64,000 bases of DNA from Ailurus styani (Eukaryota; Chordata; Mammalia; Carnivora; Ailuridae): positions 503,811 through 567,810 of the forward strand of contig LNAC01000277.1 of NCBI GenBank assembly GCA_002007465.1. Reading direction: 5' to 3'. Shown here one piece after another: positions 1 through 11,942 of this stretch (positions within the stretch are counted from its first letter, which is position 1; every line of letters starts with the position of its first letter). The position numbers and the translations under genes are program-made. Below the pieces are notes generated by a model. That model was not told where the DNA came from, did not search any database, and saw nothing but the letters and a program-made list of their open reading frames with translations.

Positions 1-470
1 TGTGGAACTGATTCATTTTTATTGAAGTGTATGAATAGACCATAAATTATTTACCCATTTTACTGTTGATAGACTGTTCCTATTTTGGGCCTATCATGAA
101 TAATGCTGCTATAAACATCCTTGTGCGTGTGTTTTGTTTTCATATATATGTTGGATAAATACCTTGGGATGGAAATGGTGGGTGAGTTGTAGTTTTTATT
201 CAGATTTACAAAATGCCAAATGGTTTGTCCATCAACTCTATGAGATTTCCACTTCCTGCACATATAACTTGGTCTTGTCCTTTGTTTTTAATGTTAGCCA
301 TTTTGGAGGATATATGTTGCTATTATAATATGGTTTTAATTTTCATTTTCTGATGATCAGTGAGGTTGAGTCCTTTTTCGTGTAAACTGGTCATTAGGTT
401 GCTTTCTGTAAATTGTGTGTTCTAGTCTTTTGCCAATTTTTTTGTTTGTTTTATTGACTTCTAGTCATTA
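1..470 (-). mobile_element. Old L1 3' fragment
   Basis: The reverse strand matches the end of L1 ORF2: the + strand reads 'AATAATGCTGCTATAAACAT', then 'CCAAATGGTTTGTCCATCAA' and 'TTTTGCCAATTTTTTTGTT', typical of old L1M copies in antisense. No intact reading frame. Confidence 0.75.
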
Positions 471-587
471 TGATATCTAATTTAATTTGCATAGTTATCA
501 AAACCTAAAGCTTACCAGTGTTGATTATACTGAAATTAAAATAAAACAACATTGTCTTTCAAAAAAATTAAGCTTATGAATATTTGT

Positions 588-655
588 ACTCTTTTATTCA
601 TGACCCTAAGATCAAGAGTTGGTGTTCTACTGACTGAGCCAGCCAAGCATACCTG
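588..655 (-). mobile_element. Decayed CAN SINE fragment
   Basis: 'CATGACCCTAAGATCAAGAG' and 'ACTGACTGAGCCAGCCAAGC' match the tRNA-related head of a CAN SINE in reverse orientation. Body and A-tail are not recognisable. Confidence 0.5.
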
Positions 656-1806
656 TTTGCAGTCTTCTCAAAAAAAAGAAAAAGAAAAAAATGTGTCCTT
701 CAGATGTTTTTAACGTACATCACGTCTTCCAATTTATGTGTTGATTGCCCTGTATCTTGGTTTCTTCCTATTTTAATCTTACCGATTGATATTTTGGGCT
801 CATGTCTTTTATTGAAGTCCAAAATCCAAAAAAAGGTTTAGAAACCAAAACTTAAGTGTAAGTTGACCACAGATCTTTCTAGTGGTGAAACCTGACCTGA
901 ATGAACATGAGACTGCATCGTCTTGAAGGAAATCCCATGTACTGTAAATATTTACCTACCTAAGTGCTAAATCCTAATTTGCTTGATGGGGTCGTGCTTT
1001 ATGACATTGTTATTTTTATAAAATCAAAAATTTCTTGATTTTGAAACACATTAGGCCCCAAGAGTTTTTCCATTAGGAATCATGGGCCTACATTGTTTTA
1101 TAGTTAGTGTTTAGATTTACTTACATATTTATTTTTGCTCACCATTCCTTCTTGGATCTTAAACTTGTCATTTGGGATCATTTTCCAGAAGGAAGTCAAG
1201 ATTTATTGTATAGTTGGTTACTATTGGTGGTAAACTTCTTTTGTCTGAAAATATCTTTATTTCACCTGTGTTCCTGAAACTTAGTTTTGCTAGATATAGG
1301 AGTTAAAATTGCCTGTTGTTTTCACTTACACTAAATAAAATTTAGTGTTTACATGAAAATTACATGAAAAATTTTAGATAAAATTCCACTGTTTTCTAAA
1401 TTCTAATGTTACCCATCCTCCATTGTTACTTTTATAAAATGATAGCCATCAGACTAATTTCCATATCTTTGTGGGTAATCTATCTTTTCTTTCTGGATTT
1501 AGGATTAGTTCTTTTTAGTTGATGTTCTGTGCTTCCTTAAGTTTGGAGTTCTTTTTACTTATGCTGTTGGAATTCATTGCGTTTCGTGGACCTGATGATT
1601 GATGTCTTCAGCAACTTTAGGAAATTCTCAGTCATTATCTCTTTTTGATAACTGTTGCCTCTTATTCTCTTTTGTCTTCTTGTCTCATACTTTTATCTCT
1701 ATTTCTCTTTTATATCCTGGGTAAGTCCTTCAGATAATTGTCTAATAACTAATTCTCTCTTCACCTATTTTCATTTGCTATTTAATCTGTCCACTGAGTT
1801 TTTTTA

Positions 1807-2300
1807 AAGTTTTATTTAGATATAATTTGTATGCCATAAAATTTAACCATGTAAAGTATAGAGTCAGTGGTTTTTAGTATATTTACCTACTTGTGTAACC
1901 TTCCCCATAATCTAATATTAGAATATTTTATCATCCCCAAAAGAAAACTTGCACCCATAAGCACTCACTCTTCATCACTTCTCTCCCCATCATTCGGGCA
2001 GACACCAGTCTACTTTCTGTATTTGTAACTTGCCTGTTCTGGACATTTCATATAAATGGTATTCTGTATGTAGTCTTTTGTGACACATTTGTTTGACTTA
2101 GCATAATGTTTTTGAGGTTCATCCATGTTACAGCATTTGTCAGTACTTCATTCTTTTTTATGGCCAAATAACATTCTGTTGTCTGGACACATTTGTTTAC
2201 CTACTTGTCAGTTAATGGACATTGGGTTGCTTCCTCTTTTTGGCTGTTGTAAATAATGCTGCTGTCAGTATTTGTGTGCTGGTTCTTATGTGGATATTTT
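1807..2300 (-). mobile_element. Old L1 fragment
   Basis: Antisense L1 text: 'TTCATCCATGTTACAGCATT', 'TTAATGGACATTGGGTTGCT' and 'GTAAATAATGCTGCTGTCAG' are the usual reverse-strand L1 ORF2 3' landmarks. Diverged and frame-broken. Confidence 0.75.
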
Positions 2301-2517
2301 TCATCCATTGACCCCTTAAATTTATTTTTTAATTATATGAGAAATCACTTCTACATTCTTGCTGTAAAAGTCCTAGTATAAAAATATATAATGCAAATAG
2401 GAATGTTTTCTTTCTCCTCCATTTCCACTGCTTGGAGGGGACTACTATAAAATAGTTGGATGTGCTTTCTTCTGACTTCCTTTGTATGCATTTGTATAAC
2501 ATTTGTATAAAACTCTC

Positions 2518-2703
2518 TTTTTTAAAAGATTTTATTTACTTGTCAGAGAGAGAAAGATAGAGAGCACAAGCAGGGGGAGCAGCAGGCAGAGGGAGAAGTA
2601 GGCTCCTGACATAGCAAGGAGCCAGATGGGGGACTCGACCCCAGGCATCATGACCTGAGCCGAAGGCAGAGAGGCTTAACCAACTGAGCCACCAAGGCAC
2701 CCC
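2518..2703 (-). mobile_element. CAN SINE
   Basis: Reverse-orientation SINE: T-rich tail 'TTTTAAAAGATTTTATTTAC', body, then the tRNA-like head ending 'CCAACTGAGCCACCAAGGCA'. Older subtype with 'AGCAGGGGGAGCAGCAGGCAGAGGG'-like body. Confidence 0.9.
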
Positions 2704-2763
2704 AAATCTCTTGCTTTTGTTTTAACATAAAGGAATTATATATATTTTGAGGCTTGCTTTTTA

Positions 2764-3608
2764 AAAATTTTTTAAATTTAAATTTCATTTAACATATAGT
2801 TAATGAAACTAGTTTCAGAGATTATTTCAGAGTTTACTAGTTACTAGTTTCAGAGATTATTTAGTGATTCTCAGTTGCATGTAACACCCAGTGCTCATTA
2901 TATCAAGTGCCCCCCTTAAAGCCCATCACTCAGTTATCTCATCCTCCTACGCATCTCCCCTCCAGCAACCTTTCTCCTATGTTCATCTGTTTTGTTTCTT
3001 CCAATTCCACATATGAGTGAAATCATATATTTCTTTCTCTGACTTCTTTCACTTAGCATAATACCCTCTAGTTCCATCCACATCATTGCAAATGGCAAGC
3101 TTTCATTCTTTTTGATGGCTGAGTATACATATACTAGTTTTTTTTTTTTAAGATTTTATTTATTAGAGAATGAGCAGGCAGGGGAGTGGAGAGGGCACGC
3201 ACAAGCAAGGGGGAGGGGCAGAGGGAAAAGCAGACTCCCCACTGAGCAAGGAGCCCAAATCAGGGCTTGATCCTAGGACCCTGAGATCATGACTGAGCCA
3301 AAGGCAGCCACTTAACCAACTGAGCCACCCAGGCAGCCCTATATACCACATCATATCCATTCATCTGTTGATGGACATCTGGGCTCGTTCCATATTTTGG
3401 CTATTGTAGCTCTATTTTTAACTTTTTGAGGAACCTCCATACTATCCTCCAGAGTGGCTGCACCAGTTTGCCTTCCTACCAATAGTGTAAGAGGATTCCC
3501 CTTTCTTCACATCCTCACCAACATCTGTTTGCTGAGTTGTTAATTTTAGCCATTCTGACCCGCGTGAAGTGTTATCATTGTGGTTTTGATTTGTATTTCC
3601 CTGATTAA
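2764..3608 (-). mobile_element. 5'-truncated L1 with target-site duplication
   Basis: Antisense L1 3' end. The + strand begins with an A/T-rich tail remnant and carries 'CACATATGAGTGAAATCATA', 'ACTTAGCATAATACCCTCTA' and, after the inserted SINE, 'CCATTCATCTGTTGATGGAC'. It is bounded by a 13-bp direct repeat GGCTTGCTTTTTA at 2751-2763 and 3609-3621, the expected target-site duplication. The host DNA on both sides appears to be one older element. Confidence 0.85.
3138..3339 (-). mobile_element. CAN SINE nested in L1
   Basis: T-run then 'AAGATTTTATTTATTAGAGA', body, and head ending 'CTGAGCCACCCAGGCAGCCC'. Lies inside the L1 copy 2764-3608 and so is younger than it. Confidence 0.92.
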
Positions 3609-3799
3609 GGCTTGCTTTTTATTCTTCTGTATATTTTAGGGTTCTTTTGTTAGTACACATAATTCTTAGTGGTTGCATAGTCTTATTTCTATATGACATA
3701 ATTTGTGTAATTTAGAGCTATCGAGAGACGTATATATATTGTTTCTGGATTTTGCACTTGCAAATAGTGAATTAGTCAACACCCTTATTAATTTGTTTT

Positions 3800-3990
3800 T
3801 AAACATTTACTAAGGCAAAAAACATTATGTGCTAGGCAGTTTTGAATGCTGGGAACACCAAGATAACTAGACGTAATCTCTGCCTTAGAGTTGCTCACTC
3901 TATAAATTATATATAAATGCTGCAAGGACGTAAATTAATTGGGGGATCTGGTGCCATTCCAGCTAAGGAAGATAGATTTTTATCACGCTG
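3800..3990 (-). mobile_element. L2 fragment (probable)
   Basis: 'ACATTATGTGCTAGGCAGTT' followed by 'GCTGGGAACACCAAGATAAC' resembles the reverse complement of the L2 3' end. Strongly diverged. Confidence 0.5.
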
Positions 3991-4970
3991 GGTATTGAAT
4001 GCTATTGTCTTCTTCTCATTTGGTCCTTATTAATTTTTTATGTCTCTTTCTATATTCTGACAAGCAAAATTGTTGCCCCAAAGGGATAAAAAAACTTCCT
4101 TTCTTCCAGGACTTATATTTGCTTCTGCCAGTTGCCTGGGCGTTACTTCCTGGGCCACTTTTGATTAAATTCTTGCCTAAAGTTGCAGGAATTCGTACTA
4201 CAAACCCACGTGAGTGTCCTCTTGAGGTTAAGACATCTCATAGAAGAAGTTTTTTCTTCCTCTGCCCATTGCTCAATTCAAAACAGGGAAATTTCTATGC
4301 CCTGTATCTTACCCATACACTGCAAGAGTCCTTAGTCTTCCGTACTTTTTGGTCTTGCCCCTCCTTGGGTTTAGTAGAAGTCCCCAAGGCGAAATCCAGC
4401 CATGACCTTTTATTTCAGGATTCCTATACTCACTTTTTGTTTTTTATAGAATTTTTCAGAGTATTGGCTCTGCCATTCTGCTGAAAAAGAAATTGTTTAG
4501 TCTTTGAAACACATCTTTCCGTTGGTTTTCATTTTACCATGATCCTGGTTTCTTTCTTTGACCACTCTTCTCCTTTAGGCACTGCTGTACCCTGCAAGCA
4601 TGTAGAAATTATTACATATTTATCTCTCTTTAGGCTGTGGGCTGTTTTTAAGAAGAGGAATCTTTAAGTCTTGTCACATTTACATTCCAGTGTGATGGAG
4701 GCTTTTCATTTCTGAAAAGGGGGAAAAGTTTCAGCAAGTAACTATTAGGAACTAAGGTCTACAGAAGTGTATTTAGAATTCAGTAGGAAAGAAAATGTTT
4801 CCTTAATTTGCATGAACCAAATTCTGCTTCATTTTAAAATAAGGTAAAATCATTTCATTGCCTGCCTCTCACTCTAAAAGAAGAGAGATAGCTATTATAA
4901 TTGTTTAATGTTGAGGAAAAAATAGTAGTTGTGTGATAGTGTAATGATGGTAATGTGTATAGTAATCTTT

Positions 4971-5159
4971 TTTTTTTAAGATTTTATTTATTTATTTGAC
5001 AGAGATCACAAGTAGGCAGAGAGGCAGGCAGAGAAAGAGGAGGAAGCAGGCTCCCTGCTGAGCAGAGAGCCCGATGTGGGGCTCAGAGATCCCAGAATCC
5101 TGAGATCATGACCCGAGCCAAAGGCAAAGGCTTAACCCACTGAGCTACCCAGGCGCCCC
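4971..5159 (-). mobile_element. Young CAN SINE
   Basis: Tail 'TTTTTTTAAGATTTTATTTA', body with 'CACAAGTAGGCAGAGAGGCA' of the young mustelid-type subfamily, and head ending in AGGCGCCCC. A short direct repeat GTAATCTT flanks both sides. Confidence 0.93.
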
Positions 5160-5304
5160 GGTAATCTTGTTTTTATTCCATTATGTTCCCCTATTGGTAA
5201 CCTTCCACCTCCTGTTGGTTGTTAGATGAAATGAGAGAAAAGCATTGTTAGCCATTTCATGTACAGTTGCATTAGCAACCATTGATATTTATCCTACATT
5301 TTTA

Positions 5305-5504
5305 TTTTTTATTTTTTAAAAGATTTTATTTATTTGACAGAGAGAGAGAGAGATCACAAGTAGGCAGAGAGGCAGGCAGAGAGAGAGGAGGAAGCAGGCT
5401 CCCCACTGAGCAGGGAGCCTGACGCGGGGCTTGATCCCAGGACCCTGAGATCATGACCCGAGCTGAAGGCAGAGGCTTTACCCCACTGAGCCACCCAGGC
5501 GCCC
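5305..5504 (-). mobile_element. Young CAN SINE with 15-bp TSD
   Basis: Full-length reverse SINE with the CACAAGTAGGCAGAG body. Flanked by a perfect 15-bp repeat TATCCTACATTTTTA at 5290-5304 and 5505-5519. Confidence 0.95.
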
Positions 5505-5567
5505 TATCCTACATTTTTAATGTTTTTCTGTTTCTCCCTACCCTAAATAAGGATTTTTACCTTTTAT

Positions 5568-5772
5568 TAAAAAAAAAAAAGGTTTATTATTTATTTTAGA
5601 GGGAGAGAAAGCAAGCGCGTGTGGGGGGTGGGGTTGGGGGGTGGTGCTGAGGGGCAAAGACTCTCAAGCAGATGGCCCTGCTGAGCATGGATCCTGAGCT
5701 GGGGTGGATCTTACAACCTGAGCCGAAATCAAAAGTCGGATGCTTCACCTACTGAGCCACCCAGGTGCTCCA
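5568..5772 (-). mobile_element. Older diverged CAN SINE
   Basis: A-run and 'GGTTTATTATTTATTTTAGA', a G-rich expanded middle, and a recognisable head 'CTACTGAGCCACCCAGGTGC'. Ends immediately before the Tigger1 element. Confidence 0.85.
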
Positions 5773-5791
5773 AAATTTTTACTCTATAATA

Positions 5792-7795
5792 CAGGTATAC
5801 CTCAGAGATATTGTGGGTTTGGTTCAGACCACTGCAACAAAGCAAATATCACAATAAAGTAAGTCAGATGTATTTTCTGTATTTTCTGGTTTCCCAGTGC
5901 ATATAAAAGTTATATTTACACTGTATTATAGTCCTTTAAGTGTGCAGTAACACTGTGTCTGAAAAAACAATGTGCATAGGGAAATTGAAAAATACTTTAT
6001 TGGGGCACCTGGGTGGCTCAGTTGTTAAACGCCTGCCTTCTGCTCAGGTCATGATCCCAGGGTCCTGGGATTGAGAACTGCATCAAGACCTGCATTGGGC
6101 TCCCTGCTTGGCGGGAAGCCTGATTCTCCCTCTCCTACTCCCCCTGCATGTATGTGTTCCCTCCCTCGCTGTCTCTCTTTGTCAAATAACTAAATAAAAT
6201 CTTTGAAAAGAAAAAAAGAAAAATACTTTACTCCTAAAAAATGCTAACCACCATTGATCTCTCAGTGAATCATAATCTTTTTGGTGGTAGAGGTTCTCGT
6301 CTTGCTTTTGATGGTCACTGACTGATCAGGGTTGTAGGTGCTGAAGGTAGGAGTGGCTGTGGCAATTTCCTAAAATAAGACAACAGTGAAATTTGCCATA
6401 TTGATCAGATCTTCCTTTCAGGAACTATTTCTGTGTTTGACAGCATCTGATCCACAGTAGAACTTTTTCAAAATAGGAATCAATCCTTTCAAACCCTACA
6501 ACTGCTTTATCAACTAAGTTTATGTAGTACTCTCAATCCTTTCTTATTTCAACAATTGTCACAGCATCTTTACCAGGAATAGATTCCATCTCAAGAAACT
6601 ACTTTCTTTGCCCATCTATAAGAAGCAACTCCTCATCTGTTCAAGTTTTATCGTGAGATCACAGCAAATCAGTCACATCTTCAGGCTCCACTTCTAATTC
6701 TGCTTCTTGCTGTTTCTACCATTTCTGCAGTTACTTCCTCCACTGAAGTCTTGAACCCCTTAAAGTCATCCACGAGGGTTGGAATCAACTACATTCCTAT
6801 TATATTGTGTTGATATTTTGACCTCTTCTCGTGAATTACACATGTTCTTAGTGGCATCTAGAAGAGTAAATCCTTTCCAGATTTTCAGCTTTGCCCAGAT
6901 GCATCAGAGGAATCAACTCTATTGGAACTATATCTCATGAAATGTATTTAAATAATGAAACTTGAAAGTCAGAGTTACTTTGTGATCTGTGCCTGCAGAA
7001 TAGATATTATGTTAGCTGGCATGAAAACATTAATCTCTTTGCACATCTCCATCGGAGCTCTTGGGTGACCAGGTACATTATCAGTGAGTAGTAATATTTT
7101 GAAAGCAGTCTTTCTCTGAGCAGTGCGGATCAAGAATATTCAGTAAACTGTTATAAACAGACGTGCTGTCATCCAGGCTTTGTTGTTCTGTTTACAGAAC
7201 AGAGGCAGAGTAGATTTATCATAATTCTGAAGGGCTTTAGGATCTTTGGAATCATCAATGAGCATTGACTTAAAGTCTGCAGCCGCATTAGTCCCTAACA
7301 AGAGTAAGCCTGTCCTTTGAAGCTTTTGAAGCCAGGCATTGACTTATCTCTAGCTCTGACAGTTTTAAATGGCATCTTCTTCCAATAGAAGACTGTTTCA
7401 TCTCCATTGAAAATCTGTTGTTTGCCACCATCATTAATTATCTTAGCTGGATCTTCTGGAGAACTTGCTGCTTCACCTTGCATTTTCATGTTATGCAGAC
7501 AGCTTCTTTCCTTAAACCTTATGAACCAATCTCTGCCAGCTTCAGACCTTTCTTCTACAGCTTCCTCACCTTTCTTAGATTTTACAGATTTGAAGAGTTA
7601 GTGCCTTACTCTGGATTAGGCTTTGGCTGAAGGTGCTGTTGATCTTCTATCCAGACCATTTAGACTTTGTCCATATCAGCAATAAGGCTGTTCAACTTTC
7701 TTACCACTTGTGTTTTCACTGAGTTAGCACTTTTAATTTCCTGTAAGAACTTTTATGTTGCATTCACAACTGGCAATTTGGTGCATTTCGTCTGA
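5792..7795 (-). mobile_element. Tigger1-type DNA transposon, transposase broken
   Basis: The + strand starts with the Tigger1 terminal repeat 'CAGGTATACCTCAGAGATAT' directly after a TA dinucleotide (5790-5791), the target of pogo-like elements. It continues through sequence I recognise as the transposase gene in antisense. Translating the minus strand at 7295-7489 gives '[15 protein letters not shown]' followed by '[12 protein letters not shown]'. This is the transposase region around the first catalytic aspartate of the DDE domain. The reading frame is broken many times, and the opposite terminal repeat is missing or unrecognisable beyond about 7.8 kb. A SINE interrupts it at 6000-6217. Inactive fossil. 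Confidence 0.9.
6000..6217 (+). mobile_element. CAN SINE inside Tigger1, 13-bp TSD
   Basis: Head 'GGGGCACCTGGGTGGCTCAG', older 'CTCCCCCTGCATG' body and AAATAAAATCTTTG tail. Bounded by GAAAAATACTTTA at 5987-5999 and 6218-6230, which is Tigger1 sequence duplicated on insertion. Confidence 0.95.
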
Positions 7796-8206
7796 CGTAT
7801 TCTTCAGCTTAAACAGTAATGTGCACTATGGAACAACCATAGTAGTACTTTTTTTTTTTTTAAATACTGTCATACCCATCATCCTCAGCTGTCTAAAAAA
7901 GCAAAAACTGGAATTAATATTTAACAGTGGGCATTGATGAAAATGACAGTAGCTGAGGAGACAGAGATCACATCATTGGGATAATACTTCATGGTTTAGC
8001 CTGTGCTACACAAAGTGTGGTCTATGGACCTGTTACTGGGCCATGCTTTTCATTTAATGAGGAGTTGAAGAAATTATCCCTGACTTCTCCAGTTAATTTC
8101 AGTGAGGCAGTAGATTATAGTTTAAGAACATGTTAAGCAATAAATGTTTGCCAGTATTGATGCTATCACTGAAGATGAGTAGGGTTAAACAAAAGTAATG
8201 TAGTGT

Positions 8207-8387
8207 GGGGCGCCTGGGTGGCTCAGTGGGTTAAAGCCTATGCCTTCGGCTCAGGTCATGATCTCAGGGTCCTGGCATCGAGACCCACATCGGGCTCCCT
8301 GCTCAGCGGGGAGCCTGCTTCCTCCTCTCTCCTCACTCTCTGCCTGCCTCTCTGCCTACTTGTAATCTCTAAAATCTTAAAAAAAAA
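8207..8387 (+). mobile_element. Young CAN SINE, shortened tail
   Basis: Head GGGGCGCCTGGGTGGCTCAG, body ending 'CTGCCTACTTGTAATCTCTA' and a short A-tail. TSD TAATGTAGTGT at 8196-8206 and 8388-8398. Confidence 0.95.
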
Positions 8388-8794
8388 TAATGTAGTGTAT
8401 CCACCAAAAATAAACAGACTCTTTTGTTAGGTAATGTAGGGTGGGGTTGCAGATGGAGAAAGCAGATAAAGGAGAGAGAAAAGTTGAGAAAGAAAAAGAT
8501 GTCAATGACTAGAAGTGAGATACTGTGACAAGCTATTGACAATAAAAATGGAGATGACAGTAAAACAAATGAAAAACAAGGATATCAAATTATCACAATT
8601 TGCTGTAGGGTGAAATGGGCCTGTAGACCTCATTGTTATTTAAGGCTATACAATAAGGTCATTATTACTAAGTTAAATTATGTTCAGTACACATAATGTC
8701 AGGAATCTGTGTTAGGATAGTTTTACCACATTTATTTAAAAATAATTTTAGGATGTCTGAGATTTTATGTATATATGTATTTAGATGTCTGTAT

Positions 8795-8920
8795 AATTTT
8801 TAATTTTAATTCCGGTTAGCATAGGGTTATATTACTTTCAAGTGTACAATACAGTAATTCAGCACTCCCATACTTACATCATACTGTGCTCAGTTCAGGT
8901 GCCCCTGAAGCAATTATCTT
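8795..8920 (-). mobile_element. L1 3'UTR fragment
   Basis: 'TTTAATTCCGGTTAGCATAG', 'TTCAAGTGTACAATACAGTA' and 'TCAGCACTCCCATACTTACA' resemble the carnivoran L1 3'UTR in reverse orientation. Confidence 0.65.
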
Positions 8921-8937
8921 TTAAATAGCTTTTACTT

Positions 8938-9135
8938 GGGGTGCCTGGGTGGCTCAGTGGGTTAAAGCCTCTGCCTTCAGCTCAGGTCATGATCTCAGGG
9001 TCCTGGGGTGGAGCCCGGCATCAGGCTCCCTGCTCAGCAGGGTGCCTGCTTCCTCCTTTCTCTCTGCCTGCCTCTCTGCCTACTTGTGATCTCTCTCTCT
9101 CTGTATCAAATAAATAAAATCTTTAAAAAAAAATT
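8938..9135 (+). mobile_element. Young CAN SINE, 10-bp TSD
   Basis: Complete head, body with 'CTGCCTACTTGTGATCTCTC' and AAATAAAATCTTT tail; flanks GCTTTTACTT at 8928-8937 and 9136-9145. Confidence 0.95.
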
Positions 9136-9756
9136 GCTTTTACTTTTGTATATAAACTGTGGCTTGTGGCTTCCAAGGGTTTTATATTTCAGTAAGGTTA
9201 AGAATAATAATACATGTGTCTTTTCTTTATTATTTTGACTGTTTTGTGTTCCTACAGGTCACCTTTGCTGTGAAGCAGCTACACTAGTGATTCTTAGGTG
9301 ATGGTGGAGAGAAAATATGTTAAGTTCCAGAGCAGCCTTCTCATACTACATAAATTTGCTCTTCAAGCGAGGCCTCTAGTAAGCCCCAGTCATAGGGGAG
9401 ACTAAATCTCAAGAATAATCCCTCACATACACTGAGTTGGAAAAAAGTTTATAGGAACTGAACTGGCCTCACTGTAAGTGCAGGATGACAAGTGCTAGGC
9501 TGTTGTAGTAATCTCAGAGCAGAGATTCCCAACCCTGGTATTGTGACATACCAGAATGTCATTCAGTTTTGTGGTGGGTCCCAATACTTTGTCATTGATT
9601 ACTTGCAAAGTTTGTCAGTGGTTTTCTTAACCGCCCCCTGCCCCAAAAGGTAATAAATTAGAATGGATTCATATCATTTTGAGCCATTTGCATTCATGAG
9701 GAAGAAAAGAAAGGGAGGTGCTGTCTGAAGCCAGAGCCACTGAAAAGCCAAACCAG

Positions 9757-9885
9757 TTTTTTGTTTTGTTTTGTTTTGCTTTGCTTTGTTTTTTTAAGTA
9801 GGCTCCCCACCCAAGGTGGAGCATAAATTCAAGATCCTGAGATCAAAAGTCACATGCTCTATTGACTGAGCCAGCGAGGTGCCCC
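9757..9885 (-). mobile_element. Short tRNA-type carnivoran SINE
   Basis: (GTTTT)n run, 'TTTTTTAAGTAGGCTCCCCA' and head-like 'ATTGACTGAGCCAGCGAGGT'. This is the short older class lacking the CT-rich middle. Confidence 0.75.
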
Positions 9886-9956
9886 AGGCGGAACCAATTC
9901 TGAAAGGGTTTAAGCATTTCTCTCTCAAGGTATCTAGATGTATCAAGATCTTTCTT

Positions 9957-10157
9957 TCTTTTTTTTTTTTTTTAAAGATTTTATTTATTTATTTGACAGA
10001 GAGAGATCACAAGCAGGCAGAGAGGCAGTCAGAGGGAGAGGAGGAAGCAGGCTCCCTGCTGAGCAGAGAGCCTGATGCGGGGCTTGATCCCAGGACCCTG
10101 AGATCATGACCTGAGCCGAAGGCAGAGGCTTTAACCCACTGAGCCACCCAGGGCCCC
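9957..10157 (-). mobile_element. Young CAN SINE, 14-bp TSD
   Basis: T-run, CACAAGCAGGCAGAGAGGCA body and complete head. TSD TCAAGATCTTTCTT at 9943-9956 and 10158-10171. Confidence 0.95.
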
Positions 10158-10350
10158 TCAAGATCTTTCTTATTGAGTATATACATCCACCTGGATCTCT
10201 TAGAGCTCAAATTCTTGCAAGTCTAGACTTGAGCCAACATTAGATGAGGGCTTAGATGGGGTTTTCAGATTTACTTTATATTTGAGGTGCTTCCAAACAT
10301 TTAGGTTCTGGACCTGGCTGTTTTGATGAACGAGATGAGAAAAAGAAATT

Positions 10351-10547
10351 TTTTTTTTTTTAAGATTTTATTTATTTATTTGACACAGAGAGAGAGATTA
10401 CAAGTAGGCAGAGAGGCAGGCAGAGAGACAAGGAGAGGAGGAAGCAGGCTCCCTGCTAAGCAGAGAGCCCGATGGGGGCCTCGATCCCAGGACGCAGAGA
10501 TCATGACCTGAGCAGAGGCTTTAACCCACTGAGCCACCCAGGCGCCC
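10351..10547 (-). mobile_element. Young CAN SINE, 14-bp TSD
   Basis: Complete reverse copy; TSD GAGAAAAAGAAATT at 10337-10350 and 10548-10561. The head lacks a few bases ('GACCTGAGCAGAGGCTTTAA'). Confidence 0.95.
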
Positions 10548-11597
10548 GAGAAAAAGAAATTCTTTTGCTAATAACTTCAGGCCCTTTTGCCTGGGGGGAT
10601 AAGATGTTTGTGTACTGCTGTTATGTAAATTCTGGAAATAAAATGCATATTTAAAGATTGACTGAGATCATGTATTTTTGGTTAGGTGTTAAATATTGGG
10701 AAAAGAATCATTTTAGCCATATTAAATTTATTCAGAAATTAATCTTTTATTAATTTAATATTCATAGATTTTAAATGTACATTTTTTTCATATTTAAACA
10801 TCTGGAATCAGTATCTTACCAATGGTGTGTTATTGTTTAATTGGCAGCTTTCCTGGTGTTCCATAAAATAGTGGTGCATCTTATGATTGACGGTGTTCCT
10901 TAGATTCAGAGAATTATGGTACATTTGCAATATATGTAATTAGTTTTCCCATACCTGACCAATTTAGGTACAGAAAAAGGTGATATTTGGTCAAGAACCA
11001 TTGGAACTCTTAATCTCTTGCCTTCTTCCCTTACCCAGTGGTTTCTGGGTAGTTCTGCTTCTTTGGTTACAGTAGTTACCTTCTGCAGTTATTTCCCATT
11101 ATCTCCAGTTACCTCAGTCTGTAGCTGCCATTTTCAGCACTCTGGGAAAGCTGACCATGTTGCCATGCTGATTTTCACAACAGGTGGTATCATTGCTTTT
11201 GCGAGTGTTTCTCATCTGCTTTTTCTACACTTTGCCTTCAAAGTTAGGAGCTGAAAAAAAAACCCCAAAAAACAAAACAAAACAAAAAATCAAAGTTAGG
11301 AGCTAAATGCCTCCTTATGAGATAATAGCTTTGTGTTGATTGATGCTTCGTGGTGTGATCTCTAAATAGTTACAGTAGTTCTTCACATCTTAAAGTGAGT
11401 AGGAATTTTTATTTTTACATCAAATTTTTTAGGTCCTCCTCTTTTAGCTTATGTGTCCATATTCAGGAAACTCAGAACCAGTTTCTTTTTTTTCCTTTTT
11501 TTGTTTTTGTTTTATTTTTGAATATGGCTGATTAGAACCAGTTGCTTAGAAGATCCAGAGGACCCTTGAGAGGACCAGTTGCTTATTTAAAGATACA

Positions 11598-11744
11598 TCG
11601 GGGTAACTGGGTGGCTGAGTCCATTAAGTATCTGACTTCAGCTCAGGTCCTGATCTTAGGGTCCTGGGGTTCGGCTCTGTGTACTGTGGGGAGTCTGCTT
11701 CTTTCTCTCCCTCTGCCTCTTCCTGCATGCATACGTGCACACGT

Positions 11745-11785
<41 letters not shown>

Positions 11786-11807
11786 GTCTTTTTAAAAATA
11801 AATACAT
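11598..11807 (+). mobile_element. Older CAN SINE with expanded (TC)n
   Basis: Diverged head 'GGGGTAACTGGGTGGCTGAG'. The internal CT tract has grown into a (TC)16 run at 11751-11782, followed by a CTTTTTAAAAATAAATA tail. Confidence 0.88.
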
Positions 11808-11942
11808 GTCCTGCCTTCTCCAATGAATTATTGTTCTGAGAAGAATACACCCCGAAGGATAAATTCCCTGTTTTTGTGAACTTGCCAAATAGACACAGCA
11901 CTTGACCTTCCATTCTTTGTGTCTTTTTAAAGTTGTCATTTT

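Noticed and set aside
3999..4484. 161-codon + strand open frame
   Set aside because: Longest frame outside known repeats, but hydrophobic/cysteine-rich composition typical of translated CT-rich noncoding DNA, no recognised domain, no splice context, and it lies in intron 1.
8207..8280. tRNA gene-like sequences at SINE heads
   Set aside because: SINE heads derive from tRNA-Lys and keep A/B-box-like stretches but are parts of SINEs with bodies and A-tails, not tRNA genes.
8203..8430. Repeated 'WVAQWVKASAFGSGHDLRVL' type peptides at many sites
   Set aside because: Translation of the CAN SINE head, not a protein family; seen on both strands wherever the SINE occurs.
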